A stretch of DNA of 9,052 bases from Moraxellaceae bacterium (GTDB lineage Bacteria > Pseudomonadota > Gammaproteobacteria > Pseudomonadales > Moraxellaceae): the NCBI GenBank assembly GCA_014378805.1, contig JACMMY010000053.1, forward strand, positions 1 through 9,052, given 5' to 3'. The notes below the pieces were generated by a model that did no database searches, was not told the DNA's origin, and was given only the letters and a program-made list of their open reading frames with translations. This document shows positions 1 to 5,684 of this stretch, one piece after another (position 1 is the first letter of the stretch; every line of letters starts with the position of its first letter). The translations under genes were made by a program, and so were the position numbers.

Positions 1-635
1 AGCAGGCCGAGCGTGAAGGCGCGTGGGTGGTCAATCGTCCACAGAGCTTGCGTGATTGCAATGAAAAGCTTTTCGCAACGCAATTTCCTGAGCTGATGGT
101 GCCAACGTTGGTGACGTCGCAGCAATCGCTGATTCGTGAGTTTTTGGCGGAGCATGGCGACATTATCGTGAAGCCGTTGGATGGCATGGGCGGTTCGGGG
201 ATTTTCCGTTTGCAAACGGGTGTGCCGAATGTCGGTTCAACTTTGGAAATGCTGACGAATCTCGGTCAGTTGCCGATTATGGCGCAGAAATATATTCCTG
301 AGATTGTCGATGGCGATAAGCGCATTTTGCTGATCAATGGCGAGCCTGTACCGTATTGTTTGGCGCGTATTCCACAGAATGGCGAGGTGCGTGGCAATCT
401 CGCGGCTGGCGGCCGTGGCGAGGCAAGACCGTTAACTGAAAAGGACCGTGCAATCGCGGCGAAAGTTGGGCCTGTGTTGCGTGAGAAGGGTTTGATTTTT
501 GTGGGGTTGGATGTGATTGGTGAGTATGTGACGGAGATCAATGTCACGAGTCCAACGTGTGTGCGTGAGATTGATGCGGCGTATGGGACGTCAATTGCGG
601 ATGATTTGTTTGAGGTGTTGGAAGCTGGGCGCTAG
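1..635 (+). CDS. gshB: Glutathione synthetase, C-terminal two thirds (5' truncated by window edge)
   Basis: ATP-dependent ligase joining gamma-glutamylcysteine and glycine, the second step of cytosolic glutathione synthesis. The frame is open from base 3 and gives about 210 residues before the TAG stop. E. coli GshB has about 316 residues, so roughly the first 100 lie outside the window; the GTG at 27 is internal and not a start. Visible family signatures, in order, are VNRPQSLRDCNEKL, the ATP-grasp strand IIVKPLDGMGGSGIF, the active-site loop region GNLAAGGRGE, and the C-terminal nucleotide/metal-binding segment VGLDVIGEYVTEINVTSPT. No key residue appears lost. The gene is rich in G and T in third positions, unlike the AT-rich small gene that follows 3 bases later. 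Identification is by strong recalled similarity across the whole fragment. Confidence 0.97.
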   Translation, partial: QAEREGAWVVNRPQSLRDCNEKLFATQFPELMVPTLVTSQQSLIREFLAEHGDIIVKPLDGMGGSGIFRLQTGVPNVGSTLEMLTNLGQLPIMAQKYIPEIVDGDKRILLINGEPVPYCLARIPQNGEVRGNLAAGGRGEARPLTEKDRAIAAKVGPVLREKGLIFVGLDVIGEYVTEINVTSPTCVREIDAAYGTSIADDLFEVLEAGR

Positions 636-638
636 ATA

Positions 639-947
639 ATGAGTTATGAAGATATTGCGGTAAAACTTGATGAAATTGAGGCTGAATTAAGAAAATTAGG
701 GTTTCTTGACGCATTTGTTGGCAGTCCTACGCAAGTCCGTTCAGCATTTGGATACCAGCAAATGCCATTTGAGCAGTGGCTAGTAGCAGTATTTTTACCA
801 AATGCACGTCAAGCCTTAGTTTCAAAAGACCTTCCAAAGAGCAGTCAAGTCAGTGTTGCCGCAATTCGTAACTTCGACGGATACGATGAGGCAGATACTT
901 TGATATCTTTGCTATGCGGATTTGACGCAGCAATAAATTCAAAATAA
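639..947 (+). CDS. YqcC-like protein (DUF446 family)
   Basis: Small 102-residue protein of unknown biochemical role. It resembles E. coli YqcC: an N-terminal helix (EDIAVKLDEIEAELRKLG), a central motif with acidic/aromatic residues (QMPFEQWLVAVFLPNAR) where the family typically reads ME-x-x-EWLQWVFIPRM, then LPKSSQVSVAA and an acidic C-terminal helix. Length matches the family (about 105-110). In enterobacteria yqcC sits next to truC; here it follows gshB with only 3 bases between stop and ATG. The upstream Shine-Dalgarno is poor (GGAAG at 620-624, about 14 bases away), so translation may depend on coupling to gshB. Codons are AT-richer than gshB (AGA, TTA, AAA), which hints at a different history. 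The family call comes from recalled motif resemblance and the function is unknown. Confidence 0.72.
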   Translation: MSYEDIAVKLDEIEAELRKLGFLDAFVGSPTQVRSAFGYQQMPFEQWLVAVFLPNARQALVSKDLPKSSQVSVAAIRNFDGYDEADTLISLLCGFDAAINSK

Positions 948-950
948 ATT

Positions 951-1034
951 GTTGTAAATACATAAAAAATTAAAAATTAGTGTGTAAGAGTTACTTGGTT
1001 CAATGCGCTTTGGCTTATTGCACCCTTGTGGGCT
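951..1034 (+). repeat. Direct repeat copy A (REP-like, contains imperfect hairpin)
   Basis: This stretch matches 1498-1575 in the same orientation. It has the same opening (GTNGTAAATACAT), the same middle (TGTAAGAGTTAYTTGG, 983-998) and the same palindromic end closing in GGGCT. Copy A carries about 10 extra A/T bases between opening and middle. The hairpin at 997-1024 pairs GGTTCAATG with TATTGCACC imperfectly. There is no T-run behind it, so it is not a simple terminator. It lies between the yqcC-like gene and the start of the 100-residue orphan gene. The related hairpin at 1421-1448 suggests a dispersed palindromic element. Confidence 0.75.
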
Positions 1035-1091
1035 ATGAAGAATATTGCGCCTTATTGTTGAAGTTCATTTAATAAGAGTTGTCAGATTGCT

Positions 1092-1394
1092 ATGTACATA
1101 AGTGATTTTCTCGAAAGTGTAGTGAAAGAGAAACTTAGTGGCGAAATTTCACGCTTTGATGAACTGTGGCAGCTAGTGCCAGATTTCTCATCAAAACTCC
1201 GCGAGTTCAATGCTGATGGTAATTGGCTGCATTGGACGCCGAAAACTTTTGATGGCTGGTACTGTATCAAAACTAGTATTGGCTACGAGGTGTACTACCA
1301 AGAGCGCGGTGTAAAAAGTGATTTTACGCACTTTAAAGATGAGAAGGGGGCAATAAAATTTGCTATTGATGTGTCTGTTTGCTCATTGCAATAA
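1092..1394 (+). CDS. Hypothetical protein, immunity-protein-like
   Basis: A 100-residue cytosolic protein with no signal peptide or membrane segment, which I do not recognise firmly. An amphipathic N-terminal helix (FLESVVKEKLSGEISRFDEL) is followed by a likely beta hairpin, GWYCIKTSIGYEVYYQERG, then FTHFKDEKGAIKFAIDV. The pattern GW...(V/E)YYxERG...F.(D/E)E..A is reminiscent of small immunity proteins of polymorphic-toxin systems (the Imm59-like type comes to mind). That is an inference from motif shape, and no toxin gene is visible in the window. The ATG has only a weak upstream purine stretch (AAGAG, 1074-1078, about 13 bases away). No in-frame alternative start lies close upstream. The gene stands alone, flanked by repeat copies A and B. 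It could instead be an unrelated conserved hypothetical, but composition and codon pattern look like a real gene. Confidence 0.6.
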   Translation: MYISDFLESVVKEKLSGEISRFDELWQLVPDFSSKLREFNADGNWLHWTPKTFDGWYCIKTSIGYEVYYQERGVKSDFTHFKDEKGAIKFAIDVSVCSLQ

Positions 1395-1420
1395 TCCACT
1401 ACTCGCATTAGTAAATGTAG

Positions 1421-1448
1421 GGTGCAATGAGCCTTAGCGCATTGCACC
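1421..1448. repeat. REP-like palindrome (GGTGCAATG...CATTGCACC)
   Basis: Nine-base arms GGTGCAATG and CATTGCACC pair perfectly. The inner GC/GC pair is separated from them by one A-G mismatch, closing on a short loop. It lies 27 bases after the stop of the 100-residue gene and is preceded by GTAG. No T-run follows on either side. The arm sequence recurs in degenerate form at 997-1024 and 1537-1565, so the window has three members. From memory, similar GTAGGGTGCAATG/CATTGCACC palindromes are dispersed in many gamma-proteobacterial genomes between genes. Confidence 0.75.
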
Positions 1449-1497
1449 ATCCTCAATTCGAAATCTTCCCCTGCATTGATTACAGTTCACAAAAACT

Positions 1498-1575
1498 GTC
1501 GTAAATACATTAAAAATGCGCCTGTAAGAGTTATTTGGTGCAATGCGCTTTAGCATATTGCGACCTACGCGGGCT
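1498..1575 (+). repeat. Direct repeat copy B (REP-like, contains imperfect hairpin)
   Basis: Second copy of the element at 951-1034, in the same orientation. The shared core TGTAAGAGTTATTTGG starts at 1523. It is followed by a hairpin at 1537-1565 in which GCAATGCGC pairs imperfectly with the GCATATTGC side, and by the closing GGGCT at 1571-1575. A one-base indel and scattered substitutions separate the copies. It ends 16 bases from the stop of the convergent wzz-like gene, so it may also lie in that transcript's 3' end. Confidence 0.75.
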
Positions 1576-1591
1576 GAAATGCACGTTGATC

Positions 1592-2428
1592 TTATTTTTT
1601 ATCTTTCCACAATGCGATTCCGATGCCAGATAATAATCCCAATAGAGCACCCAAGATTAAGAAAACAATACGATTTGGAAATGTCTGTTTGTCTGGATTG
1701 TTAATCGGATAAATGGGTTTTGTTGCAAGTTCATCGATTAATGCTAAATGAGTATTGAGTTGGGCTTGTTGTAATTGCAACGCTCTTTTTCTCGACTCTT
1801 TGGCTTGTAGAAGTTTAGTCGCAGCTGAATACGCCCTGCCTCGTGACAACTGATGGTTGAGTGCTGAAATGTTATTGTTAATTATAGATAGAATGTGATT
1901 GACGGTCTGCAATTCTTGACTCAGACGATCCTTGCTAGGCGTTGTCATTGGCGCATGCATTGCTTGGAGTTCAGAAATCGCGGTTTGAATACTCTTTAAC
2001 GCATCCTGCTGACTGTAAGCGGACACAGAGATATTGATCCATTCCTTATTTTTAATCGGACTGGCGATGAGGGTGTCTAATAAAATATCACTACGCTGAT
2101 CTTGCCCCTTCTGTGTAGGTAATTGTAAGTCATTGAGAATTTTTTCTTTAAATCCAATTTGATTGATATTTTCTATACTTTGTAGAGGAGCTTCTACAGA
2201 TGTGATATCACCCGCGAGTGAGGGTAGTTTGGCAATTTGTAGCGTCGCTGAGGCTTCCCATTTCTTTGGCAAGATCAAGGTGAGTACGAATGAGACGAAT
2301 ATCGAAAATAACACGACACCTAAGATCAGACGCCAAGATCGTCTCATCATTTCCAAAAATTGAGAGCGTTTCAATCGATACTCATTGATGAGTTTCTTGT
2401 TGGTTTCGGATAGGGCAAGATTGAACAT
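1592..2428 (-). CDS. Wzz-family polysaccharide chain-length determinant
   Basis: Inner-membrane polysaccharide co-polymerase of the Wzz type, expected to set the chain length of O-antigen, capsule or a related Wzy-polymerised glycan. The 278 residues show the family layout. There is a cytosolic N-terminus of about 32 residues, then membrane helix 1 at about 33-53 (LILGVVLFSIFVSFVLTLIL). Just after it comes PKKWEASATLQIA, the typical Wzz beta segment. A long periplasmic, helix-rich part (about 165-235, coiled-coil-like, Q/L-rich) follows, then a proline-containing run (KPIYPINNPDKQTFP) leading into membrane helix 2 at about 254-273 and a short basic tail. No Wzx, Wzy or glycosyltransferase gene is adjacent, so its partner system is unknown. 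No good Shine-Dalgarno precedes the ATG at 2428. The tandem ATGs at residues 27-28 have GGAA but at too short a spacing, and starting there would remove the cytosolic segment, so the longer start is kept. Confidence 0.85.
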   Translation of the reverse strand: MFNLALSETNKKLINEYRLKRSQFLEMMRRSWRLILGVVLFSIFVSFVLTLILPKKWEASATLQIAKLPSLAGDITSVEAPLQSIENINQIGFKEKILNDLQLPTQKGQDQRSDILLDTLIASPIKNKEWINISVSAYSQQDALKSIQTAISELQAMHAPMTTPSKDRLSQELQTVNHILSIINNNISALNHQLSRGRAYSAATKLLQAKESRKRALQLQQAQLNTHLALIDELATKPIYPINNPDKQTFPNRIVFLILGALLGLLSGIGIALWKDKK

Positions 2429-2464
2429 AAATTTGGGTGCTGTATGAGATTAGCTTGATGTTAG

Positions 2465-2494
2465 TCTACAAAAATGAAGATCACAAACTGTCAA
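2465..2494 (-). promoter_or_regulatory. Possible sigma-70 promoter for the wzz-like gene
   Basis: On the minus strand a perfect -35 hexamer TTGACA (2494-2489) is followed, after 18 bases, by a poor -10 match TGTAGA (2470-2465). That lies about 37 bases before the ATG at 2428. A second perfect TTGACA lies at 2516-2511 but has no usable -10 at the right distance. The weak -10 keeps this tentative. Confidence 0.3.
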
Positions 2495-2527
2495 TTCATT
2501 AAAAAAATACTGTCAATGTAGAGTCAA

Positions 2528-2556
2528 TTCACCCAATTCTCAATTAAGCGTATGAT
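2528..2556 (+). promoter_or_regulatory. Probable sigma-70 promoter for the GFA-family gene
   Basis: -35 TTCACC (2528-2533, 4 of 6 consensus) and -10 TATGAT (2551-2556, 5 of 6) are separated by exactly 17 bases, placing a transcript start about 25 bases ahead of the ATG at 2589. The third ATTGAC-type hexamer (as GTCAAT, 2523-2528) touches the -35, which would suit an operator, though this is inference. Confidence 0.45.
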
Positions 2557-2588
2557 AGTTTTCAAACTAATAAAAATGGAGCTGTGCC

Positions 2589-2939
2589 ATGAAATACCAA
2601 GGAAGTTGTCATTGTGGTCAGATCGCCTTCGAAGTTGAAGGTGACATTCCAGAAGTCATGTCGTGTAATTGTTCAATGTGCCAACGCAAAGGCACGTTGA
2701 TGTGGTTTGTGCCACGCGACTCAATCAAGCTGCTCACACCACCAGAAAACATGAGCACCTATACCTTCAATAAACACGTCATCCAACATCGGTTTTGTCC
2801 AACATGCGGCATTCATCCCTTTGGCGAAGCGCCCGCGCCAGATGGTCAACAAATGGCGGCAATCAATGTCCGTTGTCTCGAAGGTGTCGATATATCGGCG
2901 TTGAAAGTGAAGCATTACGATGGGCGTGATCTACATTAA
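2589..2939 (+). CDS. GFA-family zinc-binding protein (glutathione-dependent formaldehyde-activating-like)
   Basis: A 116-residue protein of the GFA / CENP-V fold, named after an enzyme that promotes S-hydroxymethylglutathione formation. Most bacterial members have no proven substrate, so a formaldehyde role here is only a family-level guess. All the expected zinc ligands are present: C7-x-C9 (SCHCG), C26-x-C28-x2-C31 (SCNCSMC) and C70-x2-C73 (FCPTCG). The typical NVRCLEGVD segment with C96 is also present. Length is in the usual 115-140 range. GGAG at 2578-2581 lies 7 bases before the ATG, a good ribosome binding site that fixes the start. It is divergent from the wzz-like gene and monocistronic, ending at a hairpin. 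Confidence 0.9.
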   Translation: MKYQGSCHCGQIAFEVEGDIPEVMSCNCSMCQRKGTLMWFVPRDSIKLLTPPENMSTYTFNKHVIQHRFCPTCGIHPFGEAPAPDGQQMAAINVRCLEGVDISALKVKHYDGRDLH

Positions 2940-2955
2940 GAAAAAGCATAGAACC

Positions 2956-2994
2956 GTTCGACTTAAGCAATGTTGTGAATCGTTTAAGTCGAAC
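2956..2994. terminator. Hairpin between convergent genes, possible bidirectional terminator
   Basis: Arms GTTCGACTTAA (2956-2966) and TTAAGTCGAAC (2984-2994) are perfectly complementary over 11 bases and extend by a G-T and a C-G pair, leaving a loop of about 13. It occupies the 67-base gap between the GFA gene and the end of the DUF924 gene. There is no immediate T-run on the plus strand. On the minus strand a CTTTTTC run appears about 10 bases after the stem. The position argues for termination; the missing U tract argues for a less efficient or Rho-assisted one. Confidence 0.55.
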
Positions 2995-3006
2995 TGAATA
3001 ATTTGC

Positions 3007-3561
3007 TTAAAAATGACTATCAGGCAACTTCAAAAATTCAATTTCTTCTTCAGTTGAAACTCTGCCAAGCACTTCATTACGATGTGGATAACGGCCAAAA
3101 CGATCAATAATCGCTTTGTGTTTATATTCAAAATCCAAATTTTGCTGCAATCCTAAATCCGTAAAGAGTAACAAGGCTTCTTCGTGAATCAGCCGCGACT
3201 CACTATGCATATAAGGCAAATAAATAAACGCACGTTCCGTCGGTTCTAGCTTTTGATCAAAGCCGCTGGTCACAATTTCTTGAGCCAGCACGAGTGCAAC
3301 GGTATCCGATGCAAATTGGCGAGCGTTATTTCGGTAGAGATTTCTTGAAAATTGATCCATGACGATGATTTCAGCCAATCGACCATGCACGCCAAAATTA
3401 CGCCAATGCGCCAGTTCACCCGCCGTTGCTTGAGCGTGCAGCGCGCCAAACCGAGAACGAATCGTCGCATCAAATGCATCGTCTTTACTAAACCATTGCG
3501 CGGGTGTTGTTTCTTCGAACCAAAACTGAAGAATGTCTCGGTGATTGATTGGGTCGTGCAT
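3007..3561 (-). CDS. DUF924 family protein
   Basis: A 184-residue conserved protein of unknown function, predicted to be all-helical and TPR-like, cytosolic. Diagnostic stretches are ILQFWFEE near the N-terminus, GRLAEIIVMDQFSRNLYRN in the middle, YLPYMHSESRLIHEEALLLF, and the C-terminal block IIDRFGRYPHRNEVLGR followed by STEEEIEFL and the family-like ending LPDSHF. Two starts compete. The ATG at 3561 has GGAG 9 bases upstream and places the N-terminus close to the conserved FWF motif, so it is preferred. An ATG at 3597 would add 12 residues and overlaps the stop of the upstream DUF1993 gene (TAATG), which suits translational coupling. Either way the two genes form a pair. The fold is reported for relatives; no reaction is known to me. 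Confidence 0.88.
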   Translation of the reverse strand: MHDPINHRDILQFWFEETTPAQWFSKDDAFDATIRSRFGALHAQATAGELAHWRNFGVHGRLAEIIVMDQFSRNLYRNNARQFASDTVALVLAQEIVTSGFDQKLEPTERAFIYLPYMHSESRLIHEEALLLFTDLGLQQNLDFEYKHKAIIDRFGRYPHRNEVLGRVSTEEEIEFLKLPDSHF

Positions 3562-3596
3562 TGTGGTGGTCTCCGATTTTGGTATCGCTTGGATCA

Positions 3597-4100
3597 TTAA
3601 CCTAAAAAATCTCGTTTGCCGAGCGTCACACCTTGCTGGCGTAATAAATCATAAGCTGTCGTAGTGTGAAAGTAAAAATTAGGCAATACCCACTGATTCA
3701 AATAATCTTGTCCGGTAAAATCCATAATAATTTCTGGCCCCATGGGGATTTTAAGGGCGCGTTTTTCTGTGCCAACAAAGTCACTTTCGTGAATGCTTTC
3801 CAAGAATGCGATCGTTTTGGCAATGCGTTCCTGTAATTCAGGAATGGTGCTTTCATTGTCTTCAAAAACAGGCGCTTCAACTGCGGCCAAGCGCGCTGCG
3901 CCTTTTTTGACGATATCGCAAGCGATTTGTATTTGTCGGCTGAGTGGAAACATATCGGGTGCAAGACGTGCCGCCAATAACTTTGCAGGATCAATTTGCT
4001 GAGCTTCTGCGTATGCCGCAGCTTTGTCGAGAATCTTGGATTGATTTTCTAGGATATGTTTAACGGGTGGAATAAGGACGCTATAAATTGAAAATGTCAT
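3597..4100 (-). CDS. DUF1993 family protein (DinB-like helical bundle)
   Basis: A 167-residue soluble protein of the DUF1993 family, which is related to the DinB/YfiT four-helix-bundle superfamily. Its role is unknown. Features seen are an N-terminal helix with IPPVKHILENQSKIL, ARLAPDMFPLSRQIQIACD in the second helix, and the highly typical C-terminus NFYFHTTTAYDLL...GVTLGKRDFLG (about residues 141-167), with His145 where family members usually keep a histidine. Length is normal. GAGG lies 7 bases before the ATG at 4100, supporting this start. Its stop codon overlaps a possible start of the downstream DUF924 gene, indicating a two-gene transcript. It is divergent from murG and not functionally linked to it as far as can be seen. 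Confidence 0.9.
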   Translation of the reverse strand: MTFSIYSVLIPPVKHILENQSKILDKAAAYAEAQQIDPAKLLAARLAPDMFPLSRQIQIACDIVKKGAARLAAVEAPVFEDNESTIPELQERIAKTIAFLESIHESDFVGTEKRALKIPMGPEIIMDFTGQDYLNQWVLPNFYFHTTTAYDLLRQQGVTLGKRDFLG

Positions 4101-4478
4101 GATAAAACCTCAACTGAGTCCGTGCTTGTTTTGAATAGTTTCTAAAAAATTTCTGATGAATTTGAGTGCTGTGTTTTCTGTCGTTTTTCAGCAATCTAGT
4201 GAATACAATACTCCATTTTAAGAAGATTCTGAATCACTCTGTGCATCATCACAGGCCAAAAAAGCACGATTATTTTTCAAAAAGTCTCGGAAAAATAACA
4301 GATGACCGATTCCCTTCAATAAAAGCTCATAATCACCCACCTTTGATCGGTCAAATTCAAAGAATCTCTTCAAACATACCCCTACAAACAGGTATCATGG
4401 CGAATGTTGAGCGCACTATATTAGGTCGGCTCTTTTCCTCATCATCGCGGCATAATCTGCACTCAATCATAGGTTAAC
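4101..4478. other. 378-base intergenic region between DUF1993 and murG
   Basis: This divergent gap holds no convincing gene. The open stretch at 4166-4477 would need a GTG start without a ribosome binding site, and its product is low-complexity, rich in Ser, His and Ile. Visible structures are a small hairpin CTGTG/CACAG (4239-4254), an 8-base inverted repeat TGACCGAT/ATCGGTCA (4303-4310 and 4346-4353), a candidate promoter at 4369-4398, and the murG leader at its end. Confidence 0.6.
4369..4398 (+). promoter_or_regulatory. Candidate promoter for the murG-murC-ddl-ftsQ cluster
   Basis: -35 TTCAAA (4 of 6) at 4369-4374 and -10 TATCAT (5 of 6) at 4393-4398 are spaced by 18 bases. This would give an approximately 75-base leader before murG. 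Another -10-like hexamer, CATAAT (4451-4456), lies closer but lacks a -35. Some promoter is expected here because the preceding gene is divergent, but which hexamers are used is uncertain. Confidence 0.3.
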
Positions 4479-4490
4479 TTGGTATTGAAT
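4469..4490 (+). promoter_or_regulatory. murG translation initiation region with TTG start
   Basis: The leader reads ATAGGTTAAC and then TTGGTATTGAAT. AGG (4471-4473) lies 5 bases before the TTG at 4479 and 11 before a second in-frame TTG at 4485. No ATG is available upstream of the first conserved strand, so a TTG start is likely. A closely similar leader precedes ddl (7335-7358). Confidence 0.5.
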
Positions 4491-5603
4491 AATCAAACTC
4501 AATCACACGTTTTATCACCTAAACGTGTCCAGAATGTGATGGTCATGGCGGCTGGGACAGGTGGGCATATTTTTCCTGCGCTGGCGGTTGCGGAAAAGTT
4601 GCGCGTGCAAGGGATTGACGTGCATTGGCTGGCGACCTTGTCAGGTATGGAGCATCGATTGGTGCCCTCGTCAGGTATCCCGTTATATCCGATTGATATC
4701 CAAGGTTTACGCGGTAATGGTATTCGACGTCTGATTGCAGCACCGTTGAAAATTATCAAAGCCACGCTAGCTGCGATGCGGCTCATGCGTGCTTTAAAGA
4801 TTGATGTGGTGGTGGGTTTTGGGGGTTATGTTGCAGGGCCAGGTGGCTTGGCCGCGCGATTACTTGGGATCAAACTCGTTATTCATGAGCAAAACGCGAT
4901 TGCCGGTATGACCAATCGACAATTAGCACGGATTGCGACCACTGTTTTACAAGCTTTTCCGCAAGCTTTTGCACCGTCTAAAAAAGTTCAAACGACGGGT
5001 AATCCTGTACGTGCAGAGATACTGGATGTTGCTGAACCTGCTGCGCGGCTTGAAGGACGTCAGGGCGCGATTCAAGTCCTCGTGATCGGCGGATCACTTG
5101 GTGCACAAGCGTTGAATGAACGTATTCCGCTCGCATTAGCCATGTTAACCTCGACCAATCAAGTGATACATGTTCGTCATCAGTGTGGTGCAAAGCAAGT
5201 GGATGAGACTTTGGCGCGCTATCAGGCACTGACTTCGCCGCATCTCAGCTTTGAAGTGCTGCCTTTTGTCGATAATATGGCAGCGGCGTATGCCAAAGCA
5301 GATTTCATCATTTGCCGCGGTGGGGCGTTGACCGTGTCTGAAGTGGCGGCGGTCGGTTTGCCTGCGGTATTTGTGCCATTGCCCCATGCGGTGGATGACC
5401 ATCAAACCGCCAATGCGCGGTATTTGAGTGATGTCGGTGCCGCGTTGCTTTGTCCACAGGTCACGTTAACGCCTGAGGTGTTGGCTGAGCAACTCCGTCC
5501 GCTAATGAATCGCGAAACATTGTTGGTCATGGCGCAAAAATCACGACTGCAGGCGAAACCTGATGCAACAACGGCAGTTGTAAATGCGGTGGTTTCACTC
5601 TGA
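4479..5603 (+). CDS. murG: UDP-N-acetylglucosamine--N-acetylmuramyl-(pentapeptide) pyrophosphoryl-undecaprenol GlcNAc transferase
   Basis: Family GT28 enzyme that adds GlcNAc from UDP-GlcNAc to lipid I, making lipid II on the cytoplasmic face of the inner membrane. The 374-residue product shows the glycine loop AAGTGGH (24-30), GFGGYVAGPGG (113-123) and HEQNA (136-140). Further on come TGNPVR (173-178), the second glycine loop GGSLGAQ (204-210), and the UDP-GlcNAc-binding segment CRGGALTVSE (279-288, with the ribose-binding Glu288). DDHQTAN (306-312) follows. All are standard for MurG. The start is a TTG with AGG 5 bases upstream. The first ATG in frame (4539) would leave only two residues before the conserved MAAGTGGH strand, so it is unlikely. 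It heads the murG-murC-ddl-ftsQ cluster; ftsW, which often precedes murG, is absent and unrelated minus-strand genes lie upstream. murC follows after 81 bases containing a hairpin. Confidence 0.97.
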   Translation: MVLNNQTQSHVLSPKRVQNVMVMAAGTGGHIFPALAVAEKLRVQGIDVHWLATLSGMEHRLVPSSGIPLYPIDIQGLRGNGIRRLIAAPLKIIKATLAAMRLMRALKIDVVVGFGGYVAGPGGLAARLLGIKLVIHEQNAIAGMTNRQLARIATTVLQAFPQAFAPSKKVQTTGNPVRAEILDVAEPAARLEGRQGAIQVLVIGGSLGAQALNERIPLALAMLTSTNQVIHVRHQCGAKQVDETLARYQALTSPHLSFEVLPFVDNMAAAYAKADFIICRGGALTVSEVAAVGLPAVFVPLPHAVDDHQTANARYLSDVGAALLCPQVTLTPEVLAEQLRPLMNRETLLVMAQKSRLQAKPDATTAVVNAVVSL

Positions 5604-5607
5604 TTGA

Positions 5608-5637
5608 TTTTGACCCAAACACTGATTTAGGTCAAAA
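5608..5637 (+). promoter_or_regulatory. Stem-loop between murG and murC
   Basis: Arms TTTTGACC (5608-5615) and GGTCAAAA (5630-5637) pair perfectly over 8 bases around a 14-base loop, starting 5 bases after the murG stop. Only ACGAATTT follows, so this is not a strong intrinsic terminator. It may be an attenuator, an mRNA-stability element or a protein site. Confidence 0.4.
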
Positions 5638-5684
5638 ACGAATTTAATTGATTGATGTATCACAATATAAACATGGAGTTGGAA

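Noticed and set aside
266..547. Minus-strand open frame inside gshB
   Set aside because: Lies wholly opposite strongly conserved GshB coding sequence and has no recognisable protein pattern; a shadow frame.
997..1024. Hairpin after the yqcC-like gene as an intrinsic terminator
   Set aside because: No T-run follows and the same hairpin recurs inside a repeated unit, so a REP-like element is the better reading.
951..1575. Repeats as a CRISPR array or toxin-antitoxin pair
   Set aside because: Only two diverged copies about 460 bases apart with a gene between them, no regular spacers, and no second small gene partner.
2589..2939. GFA gene as dedicated formaldehyde detoxification linked to gshB
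   Set aside because: The two genes are 2 kb apart with unrelated genes and strands between; most GFA-family members have no demonstrated formaldehyde activity.
4239..4254. CTGTG/CACAG mini-hairpin
   Set aside because: A five-base stem is expected by chance in this length of sequence and has no supporting context.
4166..4477. Open reading frame of 103 codons directly ahead of murG
   Set aside because: Needs a GTG start with no Shine-Dalgarno; product is Ser/His/Ile-rich with no domain-like pattern and overlaps the candidate promoter and murG leader. Treated as non-coding.
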